DNA of 64,000 nucleotides from JADJLQ01 sp044227925 (GCA_044227925.1 JBGAVW010000002.1:62001-126000); one strand, 5' to 3'; shown: positions 37,235-46,013, counted from the first letter of the stretch. Notes: a model not told the origin generated them from the sequence alone. Translations and numbers: made by a program.

Positions 37235-38185
37235 TTATCTCCCTGTAAGTGAAAATATACTGCGCCATAAATTGTTTTTAAATCGCGTTACCTGCAATAC
37301 GGGCATTCGGATACTACCAAAGGACCTGAACATCCTTTCAGGACCTTCTAACATACTACCTTCAAAATCAAATATCTCATGCTTACCTATATGCTCCTGT
37401 ATGCATTTCCAAAGAATGCCGTGAATACTGCCCCCCGGATCCCGATGATGGTCCCTGCCCAATACAAGATTATATACTTTCAATTTGTCTTTAGCCATAA
37501 ACATGGTTGCCACCGGAGTACCCGTTTCAATCAACCTGGCCATATAGATTGATCCTGCATTTCTTTTTTTGACCGCAGTATACATACGTTCGAATTCACC
37601 CAAACTATATGGCACCTTAAGTGACTGCCTGCTGAAGGTAAGCGATACCAATTGATAAGCCGTCGCAGTATCATCTGATTTTTCTATATATACTGCCTTC
37701 AATGTTTTTAACAGCTGGGTCCTGGCCGAACCTTCCATGTTTTCCCAGATGGATTCTTCCGATTGCAGCAGGCTCAGGTGATAAGTATACCGCCAATCCA
37801 ATCTATACCCTTTCCAAAAAAAAGGCAAACCATATGTGCATTCAGGATAAAACTTTTGTTGTAAATATACAGAAGCAGGTATCTGGGCAATGAGTCCGGT
37901 AAGCACTTCCTTTTCAAACTCATATGCTGAAGTGCGCTTTTGATTTGCAGGATAGTCCAGGTGAATGCCCATGTAAGGAATCAGATAAGGCATACCTATT
38001 ATCTTAATGCCTCTTTTCTTAAAAGTAAAAAAAGGCATTACCCCTATGATTTTATTTTCTTTATTACGCTCAAGGGCTACATCCCATTCCTCCAGGCATA
38101 CTGAATCCAAAAGCCAGGGTTGTAAAAATAAAGGCAAGTCTGCAATTCGATCATTAGCCCAATGCCTATATTCTTCTTTGTTCAT
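37235..38185 (-). CDS. GNAT/FemAB-like acyltransferase
   Basis: 316 residues with the two-lobe look of FemAB/BioF2-type acyltransferases: N-terminal DLPLFLQPWLLDSV and the conserved half around YHLSLLQSEESIWENM, and the second lobe with TPVATMFMAKDKLKVYNLVLG and GSIHGILWKCIQEH, ending FDFEGSM. Relatives add amino acids or acyl groups to murein precursors or other polymers. It is the last gene of a run with an M23 murein peptidase and Bcp (15-base gap to bcp), which makes an envelope role attractive but unproven. Confidence 0.75.
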   Translation of the reverse strand: MNKEEYRHWANDRIADLPLFLQPWLLDSVCLEEWDVALERNKENKIIGVMPFFTFKKRGIKIIGMPYLIPYMGIHLDYPANQKRTSAYEFEKEVLTGLIAQIPASVYLQQKFYPECTYGLPFFWKGYRLDWRYTYHLSLLQSEESIWENMEGSARTQLLKTLKAVYIEKSDDTATAYQLVSLTFSRQSLKVPYSLGEFERMYTAVKKRNAGSIYMARLIETGTPVATMFMAKDKLKVYNLVLGRDHHRDPGGSIHGILWKCIQEHIGKHEIFDFEGSMLEGPERMFRSFGSIRMPVLQVTRFKNNLWRSIFSLTGR

Positions 38186-38200
38186 GCAGTGCCCGGATGA

Positions 38201-38647
38201 TTACACATTTAAAATCTGATCTGCATGTTGTTTCGAATGCACATCATCTATTACCCTGGTTACCATTCCATTTTCTATCAAAAAAGTAGTCCTCAACACA
38301 CCATCATATTCTCGTCCAAATAGTTTTTTAGGCCCCCACACTCCAAACATTTTAATCAATTTTAAATCCGGGTCCGATATCAGATTAAATGGCAGAGCAT
38401 ATTTTTTAATAAAATTTGTATGTTTTTTGATGGAGTCCGGGCTAACCCCGTAGATTAAATATCCCTTTTTTAATAATGCATTGTAATTGTCCCGGAGGTT
38501 GCAAGCCTCTTCTGTACAGGTAGGTGTATTGTCTTGGGGATAAAAATACAATATGACTTTCTTAGATTTAAGGTCATTGGAAGAAATTTCCTGGCCATTT
38601 TGTAATACTGCCTTAAACTCTGGTATTTTGGTTCCGGCTTTTATCAT
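38201..38647 (-). CDS. bcp: Thioredoxin-dependent peroxiredoxin Bcp/PrxQ
   Basis: 148 residues, the normal size for the BCP/PrxQ group. Peroxidatic Cys44 and resolving Cys49 are in TPTCTEEAC, the arrangement typical of atypical 2-Cys PrxQ, preceded by ILYFYPQDN. Lacking a signal peptide, it acts in the cytoplasm on hydrogen and organic peroxides with thioredoxin as reductant. Its start overlaps the stop of the M23 peptidase gene by 4 bases (38644-38647), so it is translated from the same message. Confidence 0.93.
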   Translation of the reverse strand: MIKAGTKIPEFKAVLQNGQEISSNDLKSKKVILYFYPQDNTPTCTEEACNLRDNYNALLKKGYLIYGVSPDSIKKHTNFIKKYALPFNLISDPDLKLIKMFGVWGPKKLFGREYDGVLRTTFLIENGMVTRVIDDVHSKQHADQILNV

Positions 38648-40398
38648 CTTATAAATGTATGGTTAAACGTACTCTCATTTCCTTTATCATCTGCCAATTT
38701 TATTTTCAGCGAATGTTTTCCTTTAGGTATGCGTTCATCAAAAGTATGAGTGATCACATCTGATTTTGAGTCCAATTCCATCAAGATCCATTTACCATCT
38801 ACCCAGGCGGTATAAGTCATTTCATCAGCAGTACCTCCGACACCAAAATTATCTGAGATCTTAAATTTCATTTCAGTTGATTTGGTCATATCGGATTTGA
38901 ATAATACCGGTTTTATGGCAGGGGCTACCGTATCTATCACGATGGTGTAATTGCCAAATGAATTGACATTGGTTTGAAGCCAGTTTCCATCCCATTTTCC
39001 GCCTTGATTTGAAAGTGATCCGCCTTGTACCTGGCCAATGGCTGCCTTCTTTTTATATCGCAAGGGGATATCACCAGCTTTTATTGATATTGTATAGGAT
39101 CTATGCAACGGAATACTGACATCGCATATTTTAAAAACAGATGTCTGAGATTGCTTAGTAGCTATTTTTTCTAAATTAAAATAAGAATCAGAATAGAGTC
39201 TGTTTTTAGGTATGCTTATTTTCAAATCCTGATCTGCATATTCAAAATCCTGGTCATAAGAAATGTATTTATCACCTATGGGAAGTGCCGGAGGAGGACC
39301 GGAGGCTTGTTTTAAATAAAATTCCAACCGGGAAATATTACCTGAATAATCAAATGTCTCAATCCTGATTTTTTTTATTTCATTTTCACGAAGGCTGATC
39401 CACCCGTCATCCAATCTTTCTTTATAAATGGGTAATTTATTTCCGGCGAGTCTGAATAGGCGGTGAAAAACCTGCCTTGACTTTACTTGCTCCTCATAAT
39501 CCCGGTGGGCATTGGAGTATCTCATTTCATCAAATGAAAAATTTTTCATATCAAAATGATACATCAGTCTGTCATCTGAAAACAATTTTATCCCAAACAC
39601 CCCTAATCGTTGGCTGCTGCTGAATGCACGATCGTAGACTTTAACTCCGATGCCCGCTACGCTGCTATTGATGGAAAGAGTATCTTTTTCGACCACATAT
39701 TTCCGCCCTTCGTCATCGTCTTCATTTAAAATCTTTATTGTATGCAACGGTATTTCCGTACCGGAAGACTGAGCATACAGTTTTACAGCATATATTGAAG
39801 GCGAATGTTCATCCTGAACCGGGATACCGTATTCAAGTGGATTCAATACATGTTCTGACATAGAATTTCGAATTTCAAAATGGAGATGGGGTCCGGTCGA
39901 ACTGCCCGAGTTACCCATATAGGCAATCAACTGACCAGGTGATATAGAAAATGTCCCCGGTGTCAGGCTGAGATCCAACTCAAACCGCTCTCTTTTATAA
40001 TGCTCTCTTTTTACATAATTTTCGATCTCCGGTATAAATCGGTTAAGATGTCCATACACCGTAGTATGCCCGTTTGGATGCTGCATATACAATGCTTTGC
40101 CATAACCATAGGCTGATATTTTGATTCTGGAAACAAAACCACCGGCAGCGGCATACACCGGCTCTCCTACTTTACCATTTAATGATTTAATATCAAGTCC
40201 TGCATGAAAATGGTTGGGCCTTAACTCTCCGAAAGTACCTGACAAAGTGATCGCTCTTTTTACCGGTGAAGTAAACATAGAAGCATGATTTGGGGCAGGT
40301 AGGTTTATTATGCTCAATGGAGCTCTGTAATCAGGTATCTCCGCCTTTCCTGAAAGCATTTCTAAAAACAACATCCACCAAAATATCAAATGTACCAT
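38644..40398 (-). CDS. M23-family murein metallopeptidase
   Basis: I use the ATG at 40398; the frame also opens at a GTG two codons earlier. The 584-residue protein has an N-terminal hydrophobic signal (HLIFWWMLFLEML), then an LytM/M23 domain near the front: zinc ligands His65 and Asp69 in HFHAGLD and the HLHFE motif near residue 168. The remaining ~400 residues are beta-rich repeats without a recognised name, ending in an Ig-like sheet. M23 enzymes are DD-endopeptidases or amidase activators. It heads a three-gene unit with bcp and the FemAB-like gene. Confidence 0.9.
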   Translation of the reverse strand: MVHLIFWWMLFLEMLSGKAEIPDYRAPLSIINLPAPNHASMFTSPVKRAITLSGTFGELRPNHFHAGLDIKSLNGKVGEPVYAAAGGFVSRIKISAYGYGKALYMQHPNGHTTVYGHLNRFIPEIENYVKREHYKRERFELDLSLTPGTFSISPGQLIAYMGNSGSSTGPHLHFEIRNSMSEHVLNPLEYGIPVQDEHSPSIYAVKLYAQSSGTEIPLHTIKILNEDDDEGRKYVVEKDTLSINSSVAGIGVKVYDRAFSSSQRLGVFGIKLFSDDRLMYHFDMKNFSFDEMRYSNAHRDYEEQVKSRQVFHRLFRLAGNKLPIYKERLDDGWISLRENEIKKIRIETFDYSGNISRLEFYLKQASGPPPALPIGDKYISYDQDFEYADQDLKISIPKNRLYSDSYFNLEKIATKQSQTSVFKICDVSIPLHRSYTISIKAGDIPLRYKKKAAIGQVQGGSLSNQGGKWDGNWLQTNVNSFGNYTIVIDTVAPAIKPVLFKSDMTKSTEMKFKISDNFGVGGTADEMTYTAWVDGKWILMELDSKSDVITHTFDERIPKGKHSLKIKLADDKGNESTFNHTFIR

Positions 40399-40418
40399 TT
40401 CCACAATCTTATAAACGG

Positions 40419-40426
40419 CAAAGATA
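40419..40426 (-). promoter_or_regulatory. -7 element for the M23-bcp-FemAB unit
   Basis: Minus-strand TATCTTTG is an exact match to TAnnTTTG, 20 bases before the ATG at 40398. No TTG at the -33 distance. Confidence 0.45.
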
Positions 40427-40599
40427 TATTAAATATTTTTTTAATATGTTACTTTCCACTTTAAAGTTAAGAGATTCTACAGGATCAACCTCATTTTATG
40501 AAATTTTAAGATAACCTCTTGGTAGTTTTATGTATATATTTATTAAGGATAAATTTTCAATATTGAACGGAGACATGATTTTACCTCAAGCAATTGGAG

Positions 40600-40838
40600 T
40601 AATTATGCATAAATGTCCTGTTTATATTGGCCTGGGCATTTTACTCCAGTTATATTTTAATCCAAAGAGTTTGTCCGTCTGCTACTTCTAAATAATCAAT
40701 ATCTCGTTGATTATTGGTACGCCACGACTGGCGGTTAGAATACATTTTTATTTCTGATGATACTACTTCAATCTTTGCACTATCAACACTTTCCCCAAAA
40801 GGTATCAAGATCCTTTGGAGGTCCAAAGATCCAAATTA
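40600..40838 (-). pseudogene. C-terminal remnant of a DUF4143-type ATPase
   Basis: On the minus strand the frame from 40835 to the stop at 40650-40652 encodes a peptide with SWRTNNQRDIDYLEV and DGQTL. After a one-base shift it continues as LKYNWSKMPRP. This is the tail pattern of AAA_14/DUF4143 ATPases (WRT-x-x-QxEIDYIEE-x-DG, then Y-EFKW, then KxPKPP). A stop lies immediately upstream, and no start or ATPase domain is attached. It is a short decayed piece with at least one frameshift. Family assignment is by motif recall and should be tested by search. Confidence 0.55.
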
Positions 40839-40937
40839 ATTGATAGCAGCAATTCTGGTACACAAACGAAAATAAAGCAGGTATTCTTCTTATGGATACG
40901 AGAAAAATACAAAAACAGAAGAAATGTATTTAAGTAC

Positions 40938-41333
40938 TTACATCCCCGGAGGTACGGAATGCAGAGCCACCCTGTTTCCTTCTGTATCAATAAAAACGGC
41001 CATATGACCATGTTCGGGCGAAATTTCAGTTTTGGGTAATGCAATCTTGCCTCCTGCAGCTTCGATACGATCAAGTACGATTTGCACATCGGGGTTTGCA
41101 TTGAGATAAACCAATGTACCTTCAGTGGCAGATGGGCTATAAAATCCCGGTGAGTAACTCAGGGCTCCTCCCACTCCTGTCATCATATCTTCCAATGGAA
41201 ACATACGCATCTGCAGCTGTGGCATATCCAGAGGGATAAGTTTGGTGTCAAAAATCGTTTCATAAAAAGAAGTGGCTCTTTCCAAATCAGTAGTTGGTAT
41301 TTCAAACCAACTGATCGCGTTTTTAAAAGTCAT
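40938..41333 (-). CDS. VOC-family (glyoxalase-like) protein
   Basis: 131 residues with the paired beta-alpha-beta-beta-beta modules of the vicinal oxygen chelate fold: ISWFEIPTTDLERATSFYETIFDTKL at the front and LDRIEAAGGKIALPKTEI with HGHMAVFIDTEGNRVALH at the back. Glu and His at these ends could bind a metal. The VOC superfamily covers glyoxalases, dioxygenases and resistance proteins, and this short single-domain form cannot be assigned further. Monocistronic, with an exact -7 element at 41358-41365. Confidence 0.88.
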   Translation of the reverse strand: MTFKNAISWFEIPTTDLERATSFYETIFDTKLIPLDMPQLQMRMFPLEDMMTGVGGALSYSPGFYSPSATEGTLVYLNANPDVQIVLDRIEAAGGKIALPKTEISPEHGHMAVFIDTEGNRVALHSVPPGM

Positions 41334-41357
41334 AAATTATAATTTTAATGTTATGAT

Positions 41358-41365
41358 CAAAAATA
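41358..41365 (-). promoter_or_regulatory. -7 element for the VOC gene
   Basis: Minus-strand TATTTTTG matches TAnnTTTG, 24 bases before the ATG at 41333. No TTG at the -33 distance. Confidence 0.4.
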
Positions 41366-41480
41366 GGTAAAAATAAAGCTTACCACATTCTGTTCACTAT
41401 TTTTCGGGTAAAATGCGATTTGCTTTTACTTTTTCATGCCCAACAAAGAATAATTATTGATCCAAATTACGCGTAAACGG

Positions 41481-41488
41481 TAATTTTG
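41481..41488 (+). promoter_or_regulatory. Promoter of the rhodanese gene
   Basis: TAATTTTG (exact -7 consensus) with TTG at 41457-41459, 21 bases upstream, matching both parts of the Bacteroidota promoter; the ATG at 41506 is 17 bases downstream. Confidence 0.5.
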
Positions 41489-41505
41489 TATTAAAATTCT
41501 AAGAA

Positions 41506-41883
41506 ATGAAGTTTGTACTGTCTTTAATTCTATTCGTGTTTGTGAATATATGGGCTGGGGCTCAGTCAAAGATTGATGCTGCCAAATTGCAATTACTGAA
41601 ATCTGAAAACAAAAAAATACAGTTGGTTGACCTTCGTACTCCCGGCGAAATCGATAAAACAGGTAAAATAGAGGGTGCTCTTAGCATTAATTATTCAGCT
41701 CCTGATTTTGAATCTCAAGTCTCCTCACTGGATAAGGAAAAACCGGTGATTCTTTACTGTGCAGCTGGCGGTCGAAGTGCCAAAGCAGCCGCAGTATTAT
41801 CCAAAAAGGGATTTAAAACTGTATACGATTATACAGGAGGAATGTCAGACTGGGTTTCCAAAGGACTTAAAACAGTAAAATAA
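41506..41883 (+). CDS. Periplasmic rhodanese-like protein
   Basis: 125 residues. The signal peptide (VLSLILFVFVNIWAGAQS) is followed by a single rhodanese domain. The active loop is C85-AAGGRS, with conserved VDLRTPGEI and the Trp of GGMSDWVSKG. It can carry sulfur as a Cys persulfide; the small loop size fits thiosulfate or polysulfide rather than phosphate chemistry. Exported single-domain rhodaneses are common in Bacteroidota. No sulfur-pathway gene is nearby, so its partner is unknown. Confidence 0.92.
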   Translation: MKFVLSLILFVFVNIWAGAQSKIDAAKLQLLKSENKKIQLVDLRTPGEIDKTGKIEGALSINYSAPDFESQVSSLDKEKPVILYCAAGGRSAKAAAVLSKKGFKTVYDYTGGMSDWVSKGLKTVK

Positions 41884-42023
41884 TGCCTGGTTTTATTGTT
41901 TTTTCTGGAATCAACGATTTCACATAAAAGAGATTTTTCTTTTATCCAGCCTGATCAAGGTATTGCTGGCCTATTGTCATGCAAAATAGTTTTATTAGGC
42001 CTATTCCGAAATAGCTTTTCCTC

Positions 42024-43223
42024 TTATAATTTTAATTTTATACCTCCTTTGGCCAACCTGCCGGTAATGAATACACATAATAATGCAAATCCAAGACTTT
42101 TTATCAACCCGACTACCCCATTAAGTAAAAAAGCAGGTAAATGCAGATGAAAAAGTCTCATAAATGCATAGGAAAAATAAGGTATCAGATAACAAAGCAA
42201 GGTATTGGTACCAGCTGGCCGGACAAAATCAAACCAGGCCGACTTGCCTTTGATATCTACTAACCAGTAAATAAAAAGAAATAATATCAATGTAAGTGCA
42301 CTGCATAAAAACAACCAGGCCGGGGTAGCTCCAAGCTTAGCTAATCCCCAATAGGGCCTAACCAGGATCGATGCTAAGATGAGTAATCCTGCCATTGCTG
42401 ATAATACCAAATACATGGATTGATGGTCATTCTTATTTCTAAAGTATTGGAAAATAAAAGAAGTCAACACCCCACCCATTGACAAGCCAGCGAGTGTTCC
42501 GCCGCGGATAGCATCGGGTATAAAATGTAATGATTCAGGAAATAAACCAGCATGCGAAACCATACTGATTATCGCAAATACCAACCAGCCAGCCAATATC
42601 ACAAACAGGTTATTCCTGGATAATACAGTAATGATACCTGCTGCCAGGTATGCCCAGCCTATCAATCCCAGTATACCCCACCACTGCGGGCTAAAAAGGG
42701 TAAGTGCATCGTCTTTACCACCTCTGTAATAATAAGCCAAGCAAAGTAAGGATACGACAGCAAGCAATTTGTTGAAAAAAACGAATCGGCTATCATCCTT
42801 TTCCGAGTATTGGTTCCAGATCAGGATAAATGACAAACAGCAGATGGTATTCCAGATAAAACGTGGAATCCCGGTACCACTGGCATTAATCGTTTCTCCA
42901 TTGACCAAAAAAACTCCCATTATTAATAGCGCTAAGGACCTTACTACCACATGCAAAATGAGTTGCCATTCAGTATCTCCTTTTTTTCTCCTGGCATCTA
43001 TGGCATAAGGCAAGGATAGACCTACGATAAAAAGAAATGCAGGGAACACGGTATCTGCCAGGCCCATGCCATCAACCCCTCGCTCCACATGTCCCAGCCA
43101 GGAAGGAATATCTTTTAGCGACCAAAGATCGTTTACAAATATCATCAGTATCATAGTCAATGCTCTGATGATATCTATAGCATATATCCGATTGGACTTT
43201 ATCTCAGGAAAATCAATTTTCAT
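42024..43223 (-). CDS. DUF5009/heparan-alpha-glucosaminide N-acetyltransferase-like membrane protein
   Basis: I prefer the ATG at 43223; the upstream 16 codons of the open frame are hydrophobic but precede the conserved start (IYAIDIIRALTMILMIFVND). The 399-residue protein has about ten to eleven membrane helices and the catalytic-region pattern WLGHVERGVDGMGLADTVFPAFLFIVG of the YeiB/HGSNAT-type acyltransferase family (DUF5009). Such proteins transfer acetyl groups across the membrane onto glycans; the acceptor here is unknown. It is monocistronic and convergent with the rhodanese gene. Confidence 0.83.
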   Translation of the reverse strand: MKIDFPEIKSNRIYAIDIIRALTMILMIFVNDLWSLKDIPSWLGHVERGVDGMGLADTVFPAFLFIVGLSLPYAIDARRKKGDTEWQLILHVVVRSLALLIMGVFLVNGETINASGTGIPRFIWNTICCLSFILIWNQYSEKDDSRFVFFNKLLAVVSLLCLAYYYRGGKDDALTLFSPQWWGILGLIGWAYLAAGIITVLSRNNLFVILAGWLVFAIISMVSHAGLFPESLHFIPDAIRGGTLAGLSMGGVLTSFIFQYFRNKNDHQSMYLVLSAMAGLLILASILVRPYWGLAKLGATPAWLFLCSALTLILFLFIYWLVDIKGKSAWFDFVRPAGTNTLLCYLIPYFSYAFMRLFHLHLPAFLLNGVVGLIKSLGFALLCVFITGRLAKGGIKLKL

Positions 43224-43365
43224 GAGTTTAAAATAGGGAAAAATTACTGAAATCAGAGTAAGCAGATACATATGGACTCCTATTAGCAGGTCAGAGGGTG
43301 CCCTTCAGTGCTCCCCGTCCAGGGCAACTGTAATAATCTTATCCAATTTACATCAATTTAAACCT

Positions 43366-43373
43366 TACCTTTG
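43366..43373 (+). promoter_or_regulatory. -7 element for the cold-shock-domain gene
   Basis: TACCTTTG matches TAnnTTTG exactly. It lies 84 bases before the ATG at 43458, giving a leader of about 78 bases, long for this window and in keeping with cold-shock genes. Confidence 0.5.
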
Positions 43374-43457
43374 CAAATACAAATTGGAATTACCACCGGC
43401 AAGCAATGTAGCTTTCTTATAAATTTTTCCATATTTTATCACCAATACATTTTAATT

Positions 43458-43898
43458 ATGGCAGAATCATGGAATAAAAAAGAAAGAGAAAAAAAGAAGA
43501 AACAGAATAAAAAACAAAAAGAAGAACGAAAACAGGAGCGTAAAAACAATCCTACAGCTACCAGCATGTTTTCCTATGTTGATGAAGATGGAAATGTAAC
43601 CTCCACCCCACCGGATCCAACAAAAAAATTAATTATCAATGCCGAAGACATAGAAATCGGGGTACCTAAAAGAGCAGAACCGGAGCCTGCCGATTTAATC
43701 CGAAGAGGTACAGTAACCCATTTTAATGAATCAAAAGGGTATGGATTCATCAGGGATGATAAATCACAAGAAAGTATTTTTATGCACGTAAATGGACTCA
43801 CTGAGCGTGTGCAGGAATTCAATAAAGTAGAATTTGAAGTAGAGCGAGGCCAAAAAGGGTTGAATGCAGTAAACGTAAGATTGGCTCCTAAGTCATAA
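43458..43898 (+). CDS. Cold-shock-domain protein with a basic N-terminal extension
   Basis: Start chosen at ATG 43458; the longer open frame begins inside the promoter. The 146-residue product opens with a ~45-residue Lys/Glu/Arg-rich segment (KKEREKKKKQNKKQKEERKQ) likely to bind RNA or ribosomes. The C-terminal cold-shock domain (~80-145) has RNP1 KGYGFIRDD and RNP2 SIFMHV. Expected to be an RNA chaperone. A ~78-base leader suggests post-transcriptional control, as in other csp genes. The extension is typical of Bacteroidota CSD proteins and not of E. coli CspA. Confidence 0.9.
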   Translation: MAESWNKKEREKKKKQNKKQKEERKQERKNNPTATSMFSYVDEDGNVTSTPPDPTKKLIINAEDIEIGVPKRAEPEPADLIRRGTVTHFNESKGYGFIRDDKSQESIFMHVNGLTERVQEFNKVEFEVERGQKGLNAVNVRLAPKS

Positions 43899-44119
43899 GA
43901 TGACTTGATTTAAAGTTTAATATACTTTCCATTCCATTTGATAAATCCCCGGTTGGGCTTTATAATCCAAATAATCCTACTGGCCGTTATTATCATACTA
44001 CCGATTTAGGATAAAAAATTGCAAAAGTGAATCCCCAAACTGATAAAGAAATGGTGTTTTGATAAAATGTTTTCATCTCCTTTGTATATTCACTTTTTCA
44101 AATTAAAACAATTTTCAGC

Positions 44120-45232
44120 ATGAGTACTCGTCGCAAATTTTTACAAAAGCTATCTGCTCCCATATTGGCTATGCCTTTGATAACCACTATACAGCAATCC
44201 GAAAATAAAACAGTGGAAAAAGAATATGAAGGCCCTGTACTCAGGGTAGCAATACTTGGATTGGGAAGTTATGGTAGTCGGGTAGCTGATGCCATGCAAT
44301 CCTGTAAAAAAGCAAAACTTGTAGCTGCAATCAGCGGTACTCCATCCAAGCTTACTACCTGGCAGTCAAAATACGGTATAGCAGAAAAGAATTGTTATAA
44401 TTATGAGAATTTTGATTCAATAAAAAACAATCCGGAAATTGATGCAGTATACCTTACTACGCCCAATTCAATGCACATGCCTCATACATTACGGGTAGCA
44501 GCTGCTGGCAAACATGTGATTTCTGAAAAACCGATGGCTTTAAATGCAAAAGAAGGGCAAATGATGTTGGATGCCTGCAAAAAGGCAAATGTAAAATTAT
44601 TGGTTGGGTATCGAATGCATTTCGAGCCCAAGACCTTGGAAATAATCCGAATGAGAAAAGATGGTGAGCTTGGTAAACCCTTATTTTTCCAGGGACTTTC
44701 AGGGTTTAGAATAGGTGATCCCACTCAATGGAGATTGAATAAAAATCTTGCCGGAGGAGGTGCCATGATGGACATTGGAATCTATTCAATCAACGGTGCA
44801 CGGTATATGATCGGGGAAGAGCCTATTTGGGTTACTGCCCAGGAAGTAAAAAATGACAAAGTAAAATTTAAAGAAGGAGTAGATGAGACGATTACCTTTC
44901 AAATGGGTTTCCCAGGTGGAGCAATAGCTTCCTGCCTGTCTACTTATTCTATGAATGGATTGGATAAATTTTATCTCAATTGCGAAAAAGGCTTCGCAGA
45001 AATGCAACCATCTACAGGATATGGTCCTATCAAAGGCAGAACGAATAAAGGTGAACTAATGCATGAGCACATCACCCATCAGACTGTGCAAATGGATGAA
45101 ATGGCCTCCATCATACTCGAAGGCAAAAAACCAATAGTACCTGTAGACGGAGAAGAAGGATTAAAAGATCTTAAGATCATGGACGCGATATTCCTTGCAG
45201 TAAAAACAGGTAAAAAAATTATGCTCAAATAA
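44120..45232 (+). CDS. Gfo/Idh/MocA-family oxidoreductase, probably Tat-exported
   Basis: 370 residues. The N terminus (STRRKFLQKLSAPILAMPL) is a twin-arginine signal. The Rossmann domain shows VAILGLGSYGSRVA and the EKPMA motif with the catalytic Lys; the C-terminal domain carries GGAMMDIGIYSIN, where Asp and the following region complete the active site of glucose-fructose oxidoreductase-like enzymes. Such enzymes keep NADP tightly bound, which allows periplasmic function after Tat export. It precedes the CBM9-like protein by 18 bases on the same strand and is likely cotranscribed. Confidence 0.9.
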   Translation: MSTRRKFLQKLSAPILAMPLITTIQQSENKTVEKEYEGPVLRVAILGLGSYGSRVADAMQSCKKAKLVAAISGTPSKLTTWQSKYGIAEKNCYNYENFDSIKNNPEIDAVYLTTPNSMHMPHTLRVAAAGKHVISEKPMALNAKEGQMMLDACKKANVKLLVGYRMHFEPKTLEIIRMRKDGELGKPLFFQGLSGFRIGDPTQWRLNKNLAGGGAMMDIGIYSINGARYMIGEEPIWVTAQEVKNDKVKFKEGVDETITFQMGFPGGAIASCLSTYSMNGLDKFYLNCEKGFAEMQPSTGYGPIKGRTNKGELMHEHITHQTVQMDEMASIILEGKKPIVPVDGEEGLKDLKIMDAIFLAVKTGKKIMLK

Positions 45233-45250
45233 TTTTACGATATTTATCCA

Positions 45251-45955
45251 ATGATAAAATTGTCAGCAATCATTGGAATAATCTGTATACACCTCATGAC
45301 TTTGACCGCTCAGACCAAAGAATACCGGCTTACTAAAATAAAAGATCACTACTTGGTACTCACTGGCAAGGGCGATCACCCAACCTGGTCCCAGGCAGAT
45401 AAGCTCACCGATTTTATGTATCCCTGGAACGAAGGATCCCCACCACCGATGTCATTTCAGGGCCTGCACGATAAAGATTGGATTTATGGACTGTATATAG
45501 TGCGTGACCCTAAAAAAATATTATTGTATACTGACAAAAATACCAAGCACGATGTATTGAGATCTGATCGCGTGGAAATATTTATGCGTCAAAATGAAAA
45601 AATGGATCCATATTATGGAATGGAAATGGATCCGCTGGGTCGCAATTATGATTATGTAGCCAGGCATTATCGTAATTCTGACAATACATGGTCATGGCCG
45701 GCTGGTGAAATTCAACTTAAGACCAATATTACCAGCGACGGATACACCCTGGAATTTGCATTGAGCAAAAAATCATTGAAAAAATTGGGCCTACTCAAAA
45801 GAAACAAAATTCAGGCTGGTCTGTATAGGGGAGAATGCATAGAATTAAAAGATGGCAAAGCTGAATTTAAATGGATCAGTTGGGTAAAACCGGATAGTAA
45901 AACACCTGACTTTCATATTCCAAGTTCTTTTGGATTACTGGTCTTGGGGAAATAA
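45251..45955 (+). CDS. Secreted CBM9/DOMON-like protein
   Basis: 234 residues with a signal peptide (AIIGIICIHLMTLTAQ). The beta-sandwich body has the features of carbohydrate-binding family 9 modules: LYIVRDPKKILLYTDKN, SDRVEIFMRQ, and EIQLKTNITSDGYTLEFALS, where the DxVEIF and TLEFAIP-like strands are usual. There is no catalytic domain. Placed 18 bases after the Gfo/Idh/MocA gene, it may bind the same sugar in the periplasm. CBM9 versus DOMON cannot be settled by eye. Confidence 0.75.
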   Translation: MIKLSAIIGIICIHLMTLTAQTKEYRLTKIKDHYLVLTGKGDHPTWSQADKLTDFMYPWNEGSPPPMSFQGLHDKDWIYGLYIVRDPKKILLYTDKNTKHDVLRSDRVEIFMRQNEKMDPYYGMEMDPLGRNYDYVARHYRNSDNTWSWPAGEIQLKTNITSDGYTLEFALSKKSLKKLGLLKRNKIQAGLYRGECIELKDGKAEFKWISWVKPDSKTPDFHIPSSFGLLVLGK

Positions 45956-45963
45956 CGGTAATC

Positions 45964-46013
45964 CACGAATTTAGAATTCATTTTTTCACAGTCTGCCCGC
46001 GATTAAATTCGTG
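45964..46013. repeat. Dispersed intergenic inverted repeat, copy 2
   Basis: A perfect 10-bp inverted repeat (CACGAATTTA at 45964-45973; TAAATTCGTG at 46004-46013) with a 30-base centre. It lies after the stop of the CBM9-like gene and shares words with the sequence at 35435-35525. It has no T-run and is not a usual terminator. Confidence 0.5.

Larger units (their letters stand above)
40399..40937. other. Gene-free stretch between M23 and VOC genes
   Basis: 539 bases without an intact gene. It holds a -7 element (40419-40426), the DUF4143-type remnant (about 40600-40838) and an imperfect hairpin (40809-40832, one bulged base) inside that remnant. The longer open frames here are shadows with non-ATG starts. 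Confidence 0.6.

Noticed and set aside
40805..41101. 98-codon minus-strand frame overlapping the VOC gene
   Set aside because: Shadow of the VOC gene with non-homologous content; the VOC frame has the family motifs.
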